Source: Saprospiraceae bacterium (GTDB lineage Bacteria; Bacteroidota; Bacteroidia; Chitinophagales; Saprospiraceae). Taken from it: DNA of 64,000 nt. The stretch lies in the NCBI GenBank assembly GCA_028279185.1, contig JANQSS010000325.1, positions 122,025 through 186,024 of the forward strand. The letters are read 5' to 3'. Shown here in pieces: positions 43,551 through 53,416 of this stretch; the stretch's first letter is position 1; each line of letters starts with the position of its first letter. The position numbers and the translations under genes are program-made. Under the pieces are notes generated by a model, which was given only the letters and a program-made list of their open reading frames with translations, ran no database searches and was not told the DNA's origin.

Positions 43551-44438
43551 CTATTTGAATTGACGGGAAACAATTAAATCTTTGGTTCCGTGGTCATATG
43601 TGTAAAACCCTTCGCCTGATTTTCTGCCCATTTTTCCGGCTTGAACCATGTTCACCAAAAGCGGGCAAGGTGCATATTTTGGATTTCCAAATCCATCATG
43701 CAAAACATGCAATATTGAAAGGCAAACATCCAGCCCAATAAAATCTGCCAGCTGTAATGGTCCCATTGGATGAGCCATTCCTAATTTCATAACCGTATCG
43801 ATTTCCGCCACACCGGCCACTCCTTCAAATAGGGTGTATATAGCCTCATTGATCATTGGCATCAAAATTCGATTTGCAACAAATCCTGGATAATCATTGA
43901 CCTCTACAGGAGTTTTGTTTAATGACTCACTCAATTCCATTACAATTCTGGTCGTTTCATCGGATGTTGAATATCCACGTATTACTTCGACTAATTTCAT
44001 TATTGGCACAGGATTCATAAAATGCATACCAATAACCTTCTCCGGATGGGCTGTGACTGCCGCAATTTTTGTTATGGAAATTGACGACGTATTCGTCGCC
44101 AGAATTGTATCCGTTCTGGTCAATCGATCCATATCAGAAAAAATGCTAAGCTTTAAATCAACATTTTCGGTTGCAGCTTCGACTGCGAGATCAGCATTTG
44201 CCAAACCACCTGTCATGTCGGTTGTTGTAGAAATGTTGGCGAGCGTCTTCGATTTATCCGTCTCTGTAATTTTTTCCTTCGCTACCATTCTTGCCAAATT
44301 TTTGTCAATTGTCGCCAATGCCTTTTCAAGCGCATTTTCGGAAATATCCACTAAGGCCACTTTATAACCCCGCTGAGCAAATACATGGGCAATGCCATTT
44401 CCCATCGTTCCAGCACCTATAACCGTTATGTTTTGCAT
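43551..44438 (-). CDS. 3-hydroxyacyl-CoA dehydrogenase (3-hydroxybutyryl-CoA dehydrogenase type)
   Basis: 295 aa from ATG 44438 (MQNITVIGAGTMGNGIAHVF); the longer frame to 44519 adds 27 residues without family character. NAD-binding GAGTMG is near the N-terminus; ATNTSSISITKIAA and GMHFMNPVPIMKLVEVI carry the catalytic serine/histidine, and the C-terminal dimer domain has PGFVANRILMPMINEAI and AHPMGPLQLADFIGLDVCL. It oxidises L-3-hydroxyacyl-CoA (or reduces acetoacetyl-CoA) in fatty-acid or butyrate metabolism. Confidence 0.95.
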   Translation of the reverse strand: MQNITVIGAGTMGNGIAHVFAQRGYKVALVDISENALEKALATIDKNLARMVAKEKITETDKSKTLANISTTTDMTGGLANADLAVEAATENVDLKLSIFSDMDRLTRTDTILATNTSSISITKIAAVTAHPEKVIGMHFMNPVPIMKLVEVIRGYSTSDETTRIVMELSESLNKTPVEVNDYPGFVANRILMPMINEAIYTLFEGVAGVAEIDTVMKLGMAHPMGPLQLADFIGLDVCLSILHVLHDGFGNPKYAPCPLLVNMVQAGKMGRKSGEGFYTYDHGTKDLIVSRQFK

Positions 44439-44525
44439 AAATTCATTCAATTTTTTAATTACGCATAGATACGATAATGGCTGAGGCTGAGCAAGTCTCC
44501 CGATATGCCTTATAACCAAATTTGT

Positions 44526-44840
44526 ATGAAAAATATACTTGAATTTTATATTACATTCTCATCTAAAAAAGAAGCCGAAGAGGTATGTAAAAAGTTAATT
44601 GACGAACGACTTATCGCTTGCAGCAACATTCACAATATCCATAGTCATTATAGATGGCAAGAGAACTACTACGAGGATGAAGAATATGCGGCCTTGCTCA
44701 AAACGAGCTTGGCCCTGGAAGTGGAAGTGGAACATAGAATCATAGAATTACACAGTTACGACGTACCTTGTATTCTGCGATACGAAGTTAGAAGTAACGA
44801 TACCTATGCCAATTGGGTGACTGACCAAACAAAGAATTAA
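44526..44840 (+). CDS. cutA: Divalent-cation tolerance protein CutA
   Basis: 104 aa from ATG 44526 (MKNILEFYITFSSKKEAEEV); the ATG at 44505 adds seven residues and overlaps the divergent gene's extended frame. The CutA pattern is complete: LIDERLIACSNIHNIHSHYRW, EEYAALLKTSLALEVEVEHRI and SYDVPCILRYEV followed by YANWV. It forms trimers similar to PII proteins; the role in metal tolerance is family knowledge only. Confidence 0.93.
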   Translation: MKNILEFYITFSSKKEAEEVCKKLIDERLIACSNIHNIHSHYRWQENYYEDEEYAALLKTSLALEVEVEHRIIELHSYDVPCILRYEVRSNDTYANWVTDQTKN

Positions 44841-44850
44841 ATGATTATTC

Positions 44851-45954
44851 ATGAAACGCAAGGACTTTGTTAAAGGACTAGCCGGTATGGGCATAATGGC
44901 TACCGGAATCTCCGGATGCAATTCGGATACATCCCAGTTTGATGGTCAAGGCTTGCGCGATAATAAATACAAATGGAAAATGGTCACAACCTGGCCTCCA
45001 AATTTTCCAATTTTAGGTGAGTCGTGTCAGTTGCTTGCACAATGGGTTGAAGAGATGTCAGCCGGACAGCTAACAATTCATGTCTACGGTGGTGGAGAAC
45101 TAGTTCCCCCTCTTGAAGCGTTTGAAGCTGTAAGTATCGGTGGAATCGAATTGGCTAGTTCAGCGAGTTATTATTGGGCCGGTAAGATACCTGCTGCGCA
45201 GTTTTTTGCAGCTGTTCCATTTGGGTTTAATGCACAACAAATGAATACCTGGCTTGATGTGGGAGGAGGCATGGAATTATGGCGCGAATTATATGCACCT
45301 TACAATTTAATACCCTTTAATGGCGGTAATACAGGATTACAGATGGGCGGATGGTATAATCGTCAAATTAACTCACTTGATGACTTTAACGGTTTGAAAA
45401 TGCGTATTCCTGGACTCGGAGGAAAAGTATTGAGTAAAGTTGGCGGAAGCCCTATATTATCACCTGGCAGTGAGATCTACACGAACTTAGAACGTGGCGT
45501 AATTGATGCGACGGAATGGCTTGGGCCCTATCATGACTACCTAATGGGATTCCCAGATATTGCCAAGTATTATTACTACCCGGGATGGCACGAATGCGGT
45601 ACGACGTTAGAGATTATCATCAATAAAAAGAAATTCGAATCTCTTCCTCACCATCTACGTGCTATCCTTACTTCGGCAATTTCCCGCGTAAAGTCGCACA
45701 TGCTGGCACAGTTCGAATTAAAAAATTCAGAATATCTCGCCAAAATTAAATCAGAAAAAAAAGTGGAATTAAAGGCGTTTTCAACTGAAATTTTGCGTAA
45801 GCTAAAACAAACTACAACGACAACGCTTGAAGAGCTTGCACAAAAAGATAACGACACAGCCAAGGTGTATCAATCATTTAAAAACTTTTCTCAACATCAA
45901 GCCGAGTGGTCGAAAGCTTCTGAAGCCGCCTATTATTCGATGTCGAATTTGTAA
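44851..45954 (+). CDS. TRAP-type transporter substrate-binding protein (DctP family)
   Basis: 367 aa. Basic start KRKDFVKG with a signal ending in lipobox ISGC (Cys23): probable lipoprotein with a Tat-like signal. YKWKMVTTWPPNFPIL, GQLTIHVYGGGELVPPLEAF, FNGLKMRIPGLGGKVL, GVIDATEWLGPYHDYLMGF and YPGWHECGTTLEIIINKK are DctP/TakP-family blocks that bind carboxylates such as 2-oxo acids. The membrane subunits DctQ and DctM are not nearby. It starts 10 bp after cutA. Confidence 0.9.
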   Translation: MKRKDFVKGLAGMGIMATGISGCNSDTSQFDGQGLRDNKYKWKMVTTWPPNFPILGESCQLLAQWVEEMSAGQLTIHVYGGGELVPPLEAFEAVSIGGIELASSASYYWAGKIPAAQFFAAVPFGFNAQQMNTWLDVGGGMELWRELYAPYNLIPFNGGNTGLQMGGWYNRQINSLDDFNGLKMRIPGLGGKVLSKVGGSPILSPGSEIYTNLERGVIDATEWLGPYHDYLMGFPDIAKYYYYPGWHECGTTLEIIINKKKFESLPHHLRAILTSAISRVKSHMLAQFELKNSEYLAKIKSEKKVELKAFSTEILRKLKQTTTTTLEELAQKDNDTAKVYQSFKNFSQHQAEWSKASEAAYYSMSNL

Positions 45955-45960
45955 GTAAGC

Positions 45961-47004
45961 ATGAAAAAGAAAAGCCTCATACTGCTGATCATCATCATCG
46001 CATGTCTGTCTATTTTATTTTTTAATGGATCCAGACCTGAACCATTTAATGTGTCACCAACAATTGAACCATTACCTAGCTCTTCATTATCGCTAGACGA
46101 ATATGTGGCTACAGCAGAAGCACACCATGACTTTCGTACTGACAATCACGCTCAAATAATTTGGGCAGACAGCTCAAAAAGCAAGACGGACTATTCCCTG
46201 GTATATCTGCACGGTTTTAGTGCATCACATATGGAAGGTTATCCCGTTCACCGCGCTTTGGCCCGTCGCTATGGCCTTAATCTTTATCTTTCTCGACTTG
46301 CTGATCACGGTCTAAACTCGCAAAATCCGTTGATGAATTTTCGTGCTGACGAATTCGTCGAAAGTGGTAAAGAAGCAATTCAAATTGCGCAAGCGATTGG
46401 TGAACATGTAATTGTTATCGGAACATCCACAGGAGCAACAATTGCCGCTTATCTGGCTGCTCATAATCCAGAATTGATCGATGCACTTATATTTTTTGCT
46501 CCAAATATTGATGTCGCGGATCCAAGATCTTTTTTACTTACCTATCCTTGGGGTAAGGAATTAGCTCATCTTTTGGAAGGTGAATTTATGTCCCAAGGAA
46601 TGAGCGGACCTGAATTCGATAAATATTGGTATCCTCAATATCGTACCGAAAGTTTGGTTGAATTACTCTCATTGATTGACCAAACAATGCACGAACGGAC
46701 TTTTAATTCAATCAACCAACCAACGTTTATTTCATATTATTTTAAAAATGAAAATGAGAAAGATGATATAATTTCCACAGACGCCATTATTCATTTCTAT
46801 GAATCTTTAGGAACGAAAAAAGGCAAAAAAGTAATTAAAACGACACCTGCGAGTGGGAATCATGTCACCATTTCGTCCATTACAAGTAAAGATATTAAGA
46901 CACCATTTTTACAAGCATGCGAATTCATAGAAAACAAGATTGGACTACAGCCTACAGATAGCTCCTCGATTGAGGACTTACTTCTAATTTCATTGCCAAA
47001 TTAA
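45961..47004 (+). CDS. Alpha/beta hydrolase, membrane-anchored or secreted
   Basis: 347 aa. An N-terminal helix (SLILLIIIIACLSILFF) is followed by an alpha/beta hydrolase: oxyanion segment LVYLHGFSASHMEGYPVH, the nucleophile elbow GTSTGA with Ser156, and a late His in ASGNHVTISS (about 304). The lid region FRADEFVESGKEAIQIAQ resembles carboxylesterases and monoacylglycerol lipases. The enzyme should act outside the cytoplasm; the substrate is unknown. It starts 6 bp after the TRAP binding protein. Confidence 0.88.
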   Translation: MKKKSLILLIIIIACLSILFFNGSRPEPFNVSPTIEPLPSSSLSLDEYVATAEAHHDFRTDNHAQIIWADSSKSKTDYSLVYLHGFSASHMEGYPVHRALARRYGLNLYLSRLADHGLNSQNPLMNFRADEFVESGKEAIQIAQAIGEHVIVIGTSTGATIAAYLAAHNPELIDALIFFAPNIDVADPRSFLLTYPWGKELAHLLEGEFMSQGMSGPEFDKYWYPQYRTESLVELLSLIDQTMHERTFNSINQPTFISYYFKNENEKDDIISTDAIIHFYESLGTKKGKKVIKTTPASGNHVTISSITSKDIKTPFLQACEFIENKIGLQPTDSSSIEDLLLISLPN

Positions 47005-47035
47005 AGAGTGGATCAAAGATTGATTCGTTTGCTAA

Positions 47036-47635
47036 TTACAATCCCGGTCGACGTCCCTTTTGGGGACGACCTTGTCTTTTTTGTGCCAATTTTTTTTCTA
47101 ATTCCACAAACTGTTCTGGTGTCAATATTTTTCTAATTTCAGCTAATGTCTCTGAACGAATTTCACCAATTTCTGTTGCTTTTTCCTCTCTCGACCAATC
47201 CGAATTACGCACATTTTCTACATCCTCACGCTGACTTTTAAGAATGTTTTGAATATTTTCTTGCTGTTCGACAGATAGATTTAAATCGCGAAAATTGGAT
47301 TTAAAATGATCTTTGCGCGAATCAGCATTTCGCTGTAATTTATCACGAAGTGATCGAATTTGTGATGGTGTTAATATTGTACGCAATTCTGTTTTAAAGT
47401 CATGTAACAAGGCCTGACGTTTGCGTTGACGTACTTGTTTTTCCAGGTCGGCGTTAGATAAATGTTGAAATAGGTCTTTGTATTTGATCCGTAAATCCTT
47501 TAATTTCTCTCGTTGAACAGGTGTTGCATCTACTTGTTCGAGTATTGTAAAAGCACGTTCGTGCGGGTTAATGTCACTTTGTCCATAACAGACGAACTGA
47601 CATATGACAAGGCATATGATGACAAGACTCCTCAT
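47036..47635 (-). CDS. Periplasmic Spy/CpxP-like LTxxQ protein
   Basis: 199 aa with a signal peptide (LVIICLVICQFVCYGQ). It is almost all helix and contains several LTxxQ motifs: LTPSQIRSL, LSVEQQENIQNIL and LTPEQFVELEKKL. Arg/Lys/Glu-rich coiled-coil pattern, with a basic C-terminal tail. Spy-like proteins act as ATP-independent chaperones or stress modulators in the periplasm. Confidence 0.85.
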   Translation of the reverse strand: MRSLVIICLVICQFVCYGQSDINPHERAFTILEQVDATPVQREKLKDLRIKYKDLFQHLSNADLEKQVRQRKRQALLHDFKTELRTILTPSQIRSLRDKLQRNADSRKDHFKSNFRDLNLSVEQQENIQNILKSQREDVENVRNSDWSREEKATEIGEIRSETLAEIRKILTPEQFVELEKKLAQKRQGRPQKGRRPGL

Positions 47636-47706
47636 TGATCTATTGTTTTATTGCTGATTAGACGTCTCAAAGCAACCTAAGTTTAATGTGTTTCCGTCTC
47701 GCCTCA

Positions 47707-49191
47707 CTACATGCGTACACCGAGCGTTAGCACCATGGTGTTTTGATCATACGCAGTGTTGACAAGTGGAGATGCGCCCTGTCTGAGTGAATAGGGATTG
47801 TAACGCTGATCGATCATTTCGCTTCTGAATGCCGCATCAATAAAAATCTGATCACCTAGCCAAATACCAGCCCCAAGACTAAAATATTGCCCTTCCAGGC
47901 CTTCGGTATCGGCGAAGACGCTCTCTCCCATTCCATATCCTCCCCTTATCCGGATGGCCTTTGTTGGACGAATTTCGGCACCAAATCGAACGGCAAGTGT
48001 TGATCCCAATTCGAAAAATATATCATCGTTCAATTGCTCTTCAAAACCTGGGTCGTCCGATATTTTAAATTTTGCAGACTTGTAATTCACATATTCTACT
48101 TCACTGCTTACAAAACCTATACGCCCTATGATTATACCCAATCCACCAGTTGTTCGCCATGGTGTTCGTAAATCATATTCAAATGCCCCTTCGGGGGAAA
48201 GCCCTTCTTGAGGACCTGGAGATGGAAATAAATCTTCGTTGAAGATATATTGGTAATTTGCTCGATTGTCAAATTCTTCGTTAATTCTCATCCATGTAGG
48301 CGAGTGAAAGGCCGCCGAGATGTGCACCTTCCTAGCAATAATATATTTTCCTCCAACTTTAATATTTACACCTCCACCATTCGCAGTTAAGTTTTCATCA
48401 AATTCCAACGTATTAAAAACGGGATGCCCAGTTAAGGTTTCAGTATATTCTTTCTTTTCTTTAAAAGACAAAAATGGCAACGACAAGGATACTCCTAAGT
48501 GCAATTTATTGTCAAAATCCGCACCAAAAGCGAAAGTCAATTCATCGATTCCCCCTTTTTGCGAAATAGTTTGCGTTTTGTCGACCACCTGATTCCTATC
48601 GATGTCTGCCACGTATTGACTCGTATACGTATCAAATGTTGTAATGAAAGCATCATATGCGGGTAGTCCGACAAAAGGGCTTAATTGTTCTAAATTATCA
48701 GGATTAATGAAGTTACTTTGCTCAATAAAATATTGTGTGATAGAATTTGCTTGATTACCCTGATATTGAAATTTTTTATTGAAGTCGGCTATTCGATTAA
48801 TACCTATTCCAAATACTGTGCGCGTCCAATGCTTGTCCAAAACGCGATTAACCTGGACATAACTTGCTGATGGAAATACAAATCTTGTGCGGTCATCTGA
48901 CAAGCTATTTCCAGCACTGGCAGTAAGGGTAGAATTTGATTCACTCCGATTGAGTCCAGGTGAAATTTGAAACTCAGACCATTTATACATAGCTATGCCG
49001 GCAGGATTTGATGCAAGCGATCCAAAATCACCTCCGATACTACCCATCGCTCCACCCACACCGAGCCCACGTGCCGTTCCAACACGTTGCAACACACTAT
49101 ATCGAATTGCATCATCTAATGTCTGTGCATATGTGTCCAAACACATTAGAAGGCTGAAGAAGAGGCCAATATGAAGCAATTTGATTCTCAT
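47707..49191 (-). CDS. Outer-membrane transport protein, OmpP1/FadL-like
   Basis: 494 aa. Signal peptide (LLHIGLFFSLLMCLDTYAQ). The N-terminus GTARGLGVGGAMGSIGGDFGSLASNPAGIAMYK is the hatch-like NPAG segment of FadL-family porins. The C-terminal part is beta-barrel (IRIRGGYGMGESVFADTEG ... IFIDAAFRSEM ... MVLTLGVRM). Family members import long-chain fatty acids and other hydrophobic compounds; substrate here unknown. It is followed by the low-complexity gene on the same strand, after a terminator-like hairpin. Confidence 0.88.
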   Translation of the reverse strand: MRIKLLHIGLFFSLLMCLDTYAQTLDDAIRYSVLQRVGTARGLGVGGAMGSIGGDFGSLASNPAGIAMYKWSEFQISPGLNRSESNSTLTASAGNSLSDDRTRFVFPSASYVQVNRVLDKHWTRTVFGIGINRIADFNKKFQYQGNQANSITQYFIEQSNFINPDNLEQLSPFVGLPAYDAFITTFDTYTSQYVADIDRNQVVDKTQTISQKGGIDELTFAFGADFDNKLHLGVSLSLPFLSFKEKKEYTETLTGHPVFNTLEFDENLTANGGGVNIKVGGKYIIARKVHISAAFHSPTWMRINEEFDNRANYQYIFNEDLFPSPGPQEGLSPEGAFEYDLRTPWRTTGGLGIIIGRIGFVSSEVEYVNYKSAKFKISDDPGFEEQLNDDIFFELGSTLAVRFGAEIRPTKAIRIRGGYGMGESVFADTEGLEGQYFSLGAGIWLGDQIFIDAAFRSEMIDQRYNPYSLRQGASPLVNTAYDQNTMVLTLGVRM

Positions 49192-49279
49192 ATCCTTTTA
49201 ATTTAAATAATAAACGACTTGTACCTCAAATTTTCGTGATACAAGATTAAAAAAGATGAAATAATAAAAGGGAAAAAAG

Positions 49280-49310
49280 AAAGGCAGAAATCACTGGAAT
49301 TTCTGCCTTT
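49280..49310 (-). terminator. Bidirectional intrinsic terminator
   Basis: AAAGGCAGAAAT pairs with ATTTCTGCCTTT (12-bp perfect stem, 7-nt loop), with T-runs on both strands. On the minus strand it ends the low-complexity gene. Confidence 0.9.
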
Positions 49311-49324
49311 TCAATTATTGGACT

Positions 49325-50428
49325 CTAAAATTTTCTACCCGATCGGCTCGAAGTCGATCTGGAACCACTTGAAGATCGACTGGATGATGATCCGGAATAT
49401 GTTGATCTTTTCGAAGAGCTACTTCTTGGCTGCGAATAGGTGGACCTAGAAGATGATGAACTTCTGCTCCCACTATACGAAGGTCGCGAGCTGCTTCGAG
49501 GAGTTGCATTCGAAGATGATCGGGATGGCGTACTTGGGCGTGCATTCATTCTTGACGATTGGGTTCTTCGCGACTGACTCGAAGGTGTATACGAAGGCCT
49601 GTTGCTAGGCCGTGGCGTTGTTGCGCTGCTTCTATTTGGCTGGGAGCGATTTATACCGCTATTAGTCGTTCTTCCCGTTCGTCTTGGTTGGGTGCTGGTT
49701 GTAGATCGACTCCGATCTGTCTGTATTGTGCGTGATGAACCAAATTTTCCAGAAGTGCGCGAAACCGTTCTTGAATTGGTTGTGGACGTCGTATTTCTTC
49801 TTCCATAGTACGAACCGCGGCCATTGTTTCCTTGGTTTCTGTTGAAGTTCGAGCCATTATTTCGAGTTGCGCCATAATATCCCGGCGGACAACCATTGAA
49901 ATTGTTGAACCCGCTTCCTCCCCATCTACTGCCTCCCCAGCCATTTCCATAGTAATTATTTACGACGTATGAATTACCCCAGCCATTAAATCGAGGAGAG
50001 CGCCAGGGTGAACGCCATGGAGATCCCCAGTATGCATTAAACGAATTGAAACCGTAGTAGCTGGCAGGGTAATTGTTGTAGTAATATCGTACGCCCGGCT
50101 GATACCATGGATTGTAACGCCAGGGGCTGCCTACAATGACCGAAACACTGGCTGGATTATAGAATGGGTCATAAACCGAACTATAATAGTCTATCACATA
50201 ACTCGGTCGATCAAAACGACGAATTCGTTGAGTGTAATAGCTATAGTCGTCATATTCATAGCTATCTGCATCATAATCGTCGTCATAATCATCAGAGTAT
50301 GATGTTGAATAACTGTCATCCGAATAGAAATCCTCCGGATTGTAGTAGAGGTCGTCGTACTGTGCCAAAATGCTCGTTCCCGCAAAAGCAAGGATCATTA
50401 AAGCCAGCGTAATTCTTAATCGATTCAT
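49325..50428 (-). CDS. Secreted low-complexity protein with acidic Tyr/Asp head and basic Ser/Arg tail
   Basis: 367 aa from ATG 50428 (a longer frame to 50482 adds 18 residues before the signal). Signal peptide ITLALMILAFAGTSILAQ. Residues 20-75 are Asp/Tyr/Ser-rich (DDLYYNPEDFYSDDSYS), 80-210 Gly/Asn/Trp/Tyr/Pro-rich, and the final 160 residues are almost only Ser/Arg/Thr/Pro (SRPSYSGSRSSSSSRSTY). No domain can be recognised. Two opposite charge blocks suggest a matrix, adhesive or self-assembling surface protein, but that is inference. Confidence 0.75.
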   Translation of the reverse strand: MNRLRITLALMILAFAGTSILAQYDDLYYNPEDFYSDDSYSTSYSDDYDDDYDADSYEYDDYSYYTQRIRRFDRPSYVIDYYSSVYDPFYNPASVSVIVGSPWRYNPWYQPGVRYYYNNYPASYYGFNSFNAYWGSPWRSPWRSPRFNGWGNSYVVNNYYGNGWGGSRWGGSGFNNFNGCPPGYYGATRNNGSNFNRNQGNNGRGSYYGRRNTTSTTNSRTVSRTSGKFGSSRTIQTDRSRSTTSTQPRRTGRTTNSGINRSQPNRSSATTPRPSNRPSYTPSSQSRRTQSSRMNARPSTPSRSSSNATPRSSSRPSYSGSRSSSSSRSTYSQPRSSSSKRSTYSGSSSSRSSSGSRSTSSRSGRKF

Positions 50429-50633
50429 AGTAGATTTTTTTAAAGTCGCAAATGAAGAGGCTCTCTCAACATCTGTCTGCAAATTATTACTTTTGACCGG
50501 CTTTTTTAGTTAATGCTTTACTAATTTCGAAATCTTTAACGATTTCATCCTAAAGCACTTACTCAAAGTCGGATACATATTAGACGCAGGTCAATGTAAT
50601 ATCGTTCCCTATTTAACATCATTTTAAGAGTAG

Positions 50634-52100
50634 ATGGCAAAAGAAATAACAGCGCGGTCCGAGAATTATAGTCAATGGTATAACGACATTGTTCGAAAAG
50701 CCGGCTTAGCGGATAATTCTCCTGTGAAGGGTTGCATGATCGTCAAACCGCATGGTTTCGCTATATGGGAGAAAATGAAAGCCGCGCTGGACTCGGATTT
50801 CAAACGTACCGGACACGTGAATGCCTATTTTCCCCTATTCATACCAAAATCTTTTTTGAGTAAAGAGGCCCAGCATGTAGAGGGATTTGCAAAAGAATGC
50901 GCTGTAGTGACTCACCACCGCTTGATGAACGATGTCAACGGCAATGGTGTCGTCGTTGATCCAAGCGCGAAATTAGAGGAGGAATTAATCGTCAGACCAA
51001 CGAGTGAGACGATCATCTGGGATACATATCGCAATTGGATTCAATCCTATCGGGACCTTCCTTTGCTCATTAATCAATGGGCAAACGTCGTCCGCTGGGA
51101 AATGCGAACACGAGCATTTTTACGAACCACAGAATTTCTATGGCAAGAGGGACATACAGCCCATGCGACGCGAGAAGAAGCCGTGGCAGAAGCCGACTTG
51201 ATCCACGAAATCTACGCCAGATTTGCGGAGGACGTAATGGCCATGCCCGTGATCAAGGGAAAGAAGACGGCTAATGAGCGGTTCGCGGGAGCTGAAGAGA
51301 CATTGACAATAGAAGCCCTCATGCAAGATGGTAAGGCACTGCAGGCAGGAACAAGCCATTTTCTTGGCCAAAACTTTGCCAGGGCATTTGATGTCAAATA
51401 CCTGAACGATTCAAATAAAGAGGAGTATGTATGGGCCACTTCTTGGGGTGTTTCGACCCGATTGGTTGGAGGGCTGATCATGACACATGCCGATGATGAT
51501 GGACTGATCCTTCCTCCGAAATTAGCCCCAATTCAGGTGGCAATTATTCCGATTCCAAAACCAAACGATGAAATTGATCATGTCGCTTCAAAAATCAAAT
51601 CTGAACTAGAAGAGTTGGACATAAGTGTCGTTTATGATTCTGATGCAAAAAAGAGACCTGGGTTCAAATTTGCGGAACATGAGATGAAAGGCGTTCCAAT
51701 TCGCATTGGGATTGGTAAACGGGATTTGGAACAAAATCAAATCGAAATTGCACGACGTGATACGAAGGAGAAAAAATTAATTCCATTAGACAAAGGTGTG
51801 GGTTACATCCAGAACCTCCTCGATGAAATGCAGTCGGACATATTCAATAAGGCACGAACCTATCGAGACGATCATATAACCATGGCCGATAACATGGAAT
51901 CATTTAAAGAAATAATTGAGGACAAAGGTGGTTTTGTCTACGCACATTGGGATGGAACCACGGAATCGGAATTGAAAATTAAAGAATTGACGAAAGCAAC
52001 AATCCGATGTATTCCAAATGATATGGATTCCGACAAAGGCAGTTGCATTCTCACAGGTGAACCATCTTCCAAACGCGTATTGTTCGCCAAAGCATATTAA
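50634..52100 (+). CDS. proS: Prolyl-tRNA synthetase (archaeal/eukaryotic-type)
   Basis: 488 aa. Class II motifs: motif 2 [24 protein letters not shown] and [23 protein letters not shown] (motif 3 region). The C-terminal anticodon-binding domain begins near [21 protein letters not shown] and ends with FAKAY. The compact size without the bacterial editing insert marks the ProS type 3 found in Bacteroidota. It charges tRNA-Pro. The frame starts at ATG 50634 after a 205-bp leader from the divergent low-complexity gene. Confidence 0.97.
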   Translation: MAKEITARSENYSQWYNDIVRKAGLADNSPVKGCMIVKPHGFAIWEKMKAALDSDFKRTGHVNAYFPLFIPKSFLSKEAQHVEGFAKECAVVTHHRLMNDVNGNGVVVDPSAKLEEELIVRPTSETIIWDTYRNWIQSYRDLPLLINQWANVVRWEMRTRAFLRTTEFLWQEGHTAHATREEAVAEADLIHEIYARFAEDVMAMPVIKGKKTANERFAGAEETLTIEALMQDGKALQAGTSHFLGQNFARAFDVKYLNDSNKEEYVWATSWGVSTRLVGGLIMTHADDDGLILPPKLAPIQVAIIPIPKPNDEIDHVASKIKSELEELDISVVYDSDAKKRPGFKFAEHEMKGVPIRIGIGKRDLEQNQIEIARRDTKEKKLIPLDKGVGYIQNLLDEMQSDIFNKARTYRDDHITMADNMESFKEIIEDKGGFVYAHWDGTTESELKIKELTKATIRCIPNDMDSDKGSCILTGEPSSKRVLFAKAY

Positions 52101-52139
52101 GAATTAAATTAGTACACCTTCATTTTAAATACTAAAAAA

Positions 52140-52514
52140 ATGTCATACGAAGTTCAAGGAAAAGTCTATAAAATATTCCCTACTGAAAATAAAACTGCCT
52201 CTTTTCAAGCCCGTGAATTTGTTATTGAACTAGATGGACAATACACGCAGTACATCAAGTTTCAGCTAACACAAGATCGTTGTGGTTTAATCGATAGCTA
52301 CAGTCCAGGTGACTTAATAAACGTACATTTCGATTTACGCGGACGCGAGTGGCAGGACAAATTCTTCACTAATTTAAATGCCTGGCGCATTGAACGTGTG
52401 CAGGAAAATCCTGTAGGCGAATCAAATGACGGTCAGTCTCCATCTGATTTCATAGAAATGGGTGATCAGGTTTCAGAAATGCGTGCAGAAGATTTTGATG
52501 ACTTACCTTTCTAA
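52140..52514 (+). CDS. DUF3127 family protein (OB-fold, possible ssDNA-binding)
   Basis: 124 aa. The signature is complete: VQGKVYKIFPTENKTASFQ, REFVIEL, YIKFQLTQDRCGLIDSY and VHFDLRGREWQDKFF. DUF3127 proteins have an OB-fold similar to single-stranded-DNA-binding proteins and are nearly restricted to Bacteroidota. The acidic tail (MRAEDFDDLPF) resembles the SSB C-terminal tip that recruits partners. It lies 39 bp after proS. Confidence 0.9.
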   Translation: MSYEVQGKVYKIFPTENKTASFQAREFVIELDGQYTQYIKFQLTQDRCGLIDSYSPGDLINVHFDLRGREWQDKFFTNLNAWRIERVQENPVGESNDGQSPSDFIEMGDQVSEMRAEDFDDLPF

Positions 52515-52532
52515 GTCAATTTCCAAAGGGAA

Positions 52533-53411
52533 TTACCTAATTATTTTATAGTTGCGATATTCCCCTATTTGGTGGCCCAATAATTTCTGTGACCATCTTT
52601 TGATTCGTTCCTTGAGTGTAATTCGATTTTTGGAAATATCGTAGTCAAACTTCCAATTATTTTGTTGGATGCGTTTTGCCATTGTTTTTGGGTGGTTTCC
52701 CCGAAATAATTTCAATTGGTCGATATGTCCATAATCAAAATCATGGTCGGACGCTTGAACGATTGGGATTTCACTTTCCGTTGTTCCATGTCGTACGAGT
52801 CGATCATTTTTAACTTTGTCGTGCATTACAGCAGGTGGTTTTACCCAACCGTAATGATAGATAGCAGCATCAATTTCTTTTACACGCAATTTTTCATTAT
52901 TCCCTTTTCTAAATCCTTGTGCATCGCGATACGAATAGATTGAGCGGTTATTCTTAATTACTCGAATTTCTTTTCGATACCATTGGGACGAACTTCCTAC
53001 GAAGTCATATGACCCATAGAAATGATGATAGTTGAATAATAATCCATCTACTTTGTCATCATTTTTATATTTCTCCATTGCTTCCCGAATGACTGGAATA
53101 TCTTCCTCATGCATAACTTCATCACCCTGAATATACACGCACCAATCCGTATCAGGTGAAATTTTATTTAGCGCCTTATTTGTTTCATCTGCAAGAACTG
53201 CCCCATCGTTTAGGAGCGTCTCGTCCCATATCGTATGGAATATTTTAAGGTTTGCCGAAATACCCGCAATTAATTGATTAGTAGTATCAGATGAATCTCC
53301 TGCTGCAACAACTATTTCATCGCAAAGAGGCGCGATAGAAAGAATGGCTTCCTCAATCGGAAAATCGAATTTAACCGCATTTTTGATAAATGTAAACCCT
53401 GTAATACGCAT
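52533..53411 (-). CDS. Family 2 glycosyltransferase
   Basis: 292 aa. The start FTFIKNAVKFDFPIEEAILSI and DEIVVAAGDSSDTTNQLI fit a GT-A fold nucleotide-sugar transferase of the short GT2 kind. DWCVYIQGDEVMHEEDI contains the metal-binding acidic residues (in place of DxD). Members often glycosylate lipids or surface polysaccharides. The minus strand gene is 5 bp downstream of pyrC. The sugar substrate is unknown. Confidence 0.8.
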   Translation of the reverse strand: MRITGFTFIKNAVKFDFPIEEAILSIAPLCDEIVVAAGDSSDTTNQLIAGISANLKIFHTIWDETLLNDGAVLADETNKALNKISPDTDWCVYIQGDEVMHEEDIPVIREAMEKYKNDDKVDGLLFNYHHFYGSYDFVGSSSQWYRKEIRVIKNNRSIYSYRDAQGFRKGNNEKLRVKEIDAAIYHYGWVKPPAVMHDKVKNDRLVRHGTTESEIPIVQASDHDFDYGHIDQLKLFRGNHPKTMAKRIQQNNWKFDYDISKNRITLKERIKRWSQKLLGHQIGEYRNYKIIR

Positions 53412-53416
53412 AAAAT

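Noticed and set aside
43897..44367. 156-aa plus-strand frame over the 3-hydroxyacyl-CoA dehydrogenase gene
   Set aside because: Antisense shadow; the dehydrogenase frame carries all conserved motifs.
49651..49950. 99-aa minus-strand frame inside the low-complexity gene
   Set aside because: Out-of-frame by-product of repetitive Ser/Arg/Gly codons.
50527..50544. GAAATC/GATTTC hairpin upstream of proS, considered as a T-box or leader
   Set aside because: Only 6 AT-rich base pairs and no T-box consensus; too weak to call.
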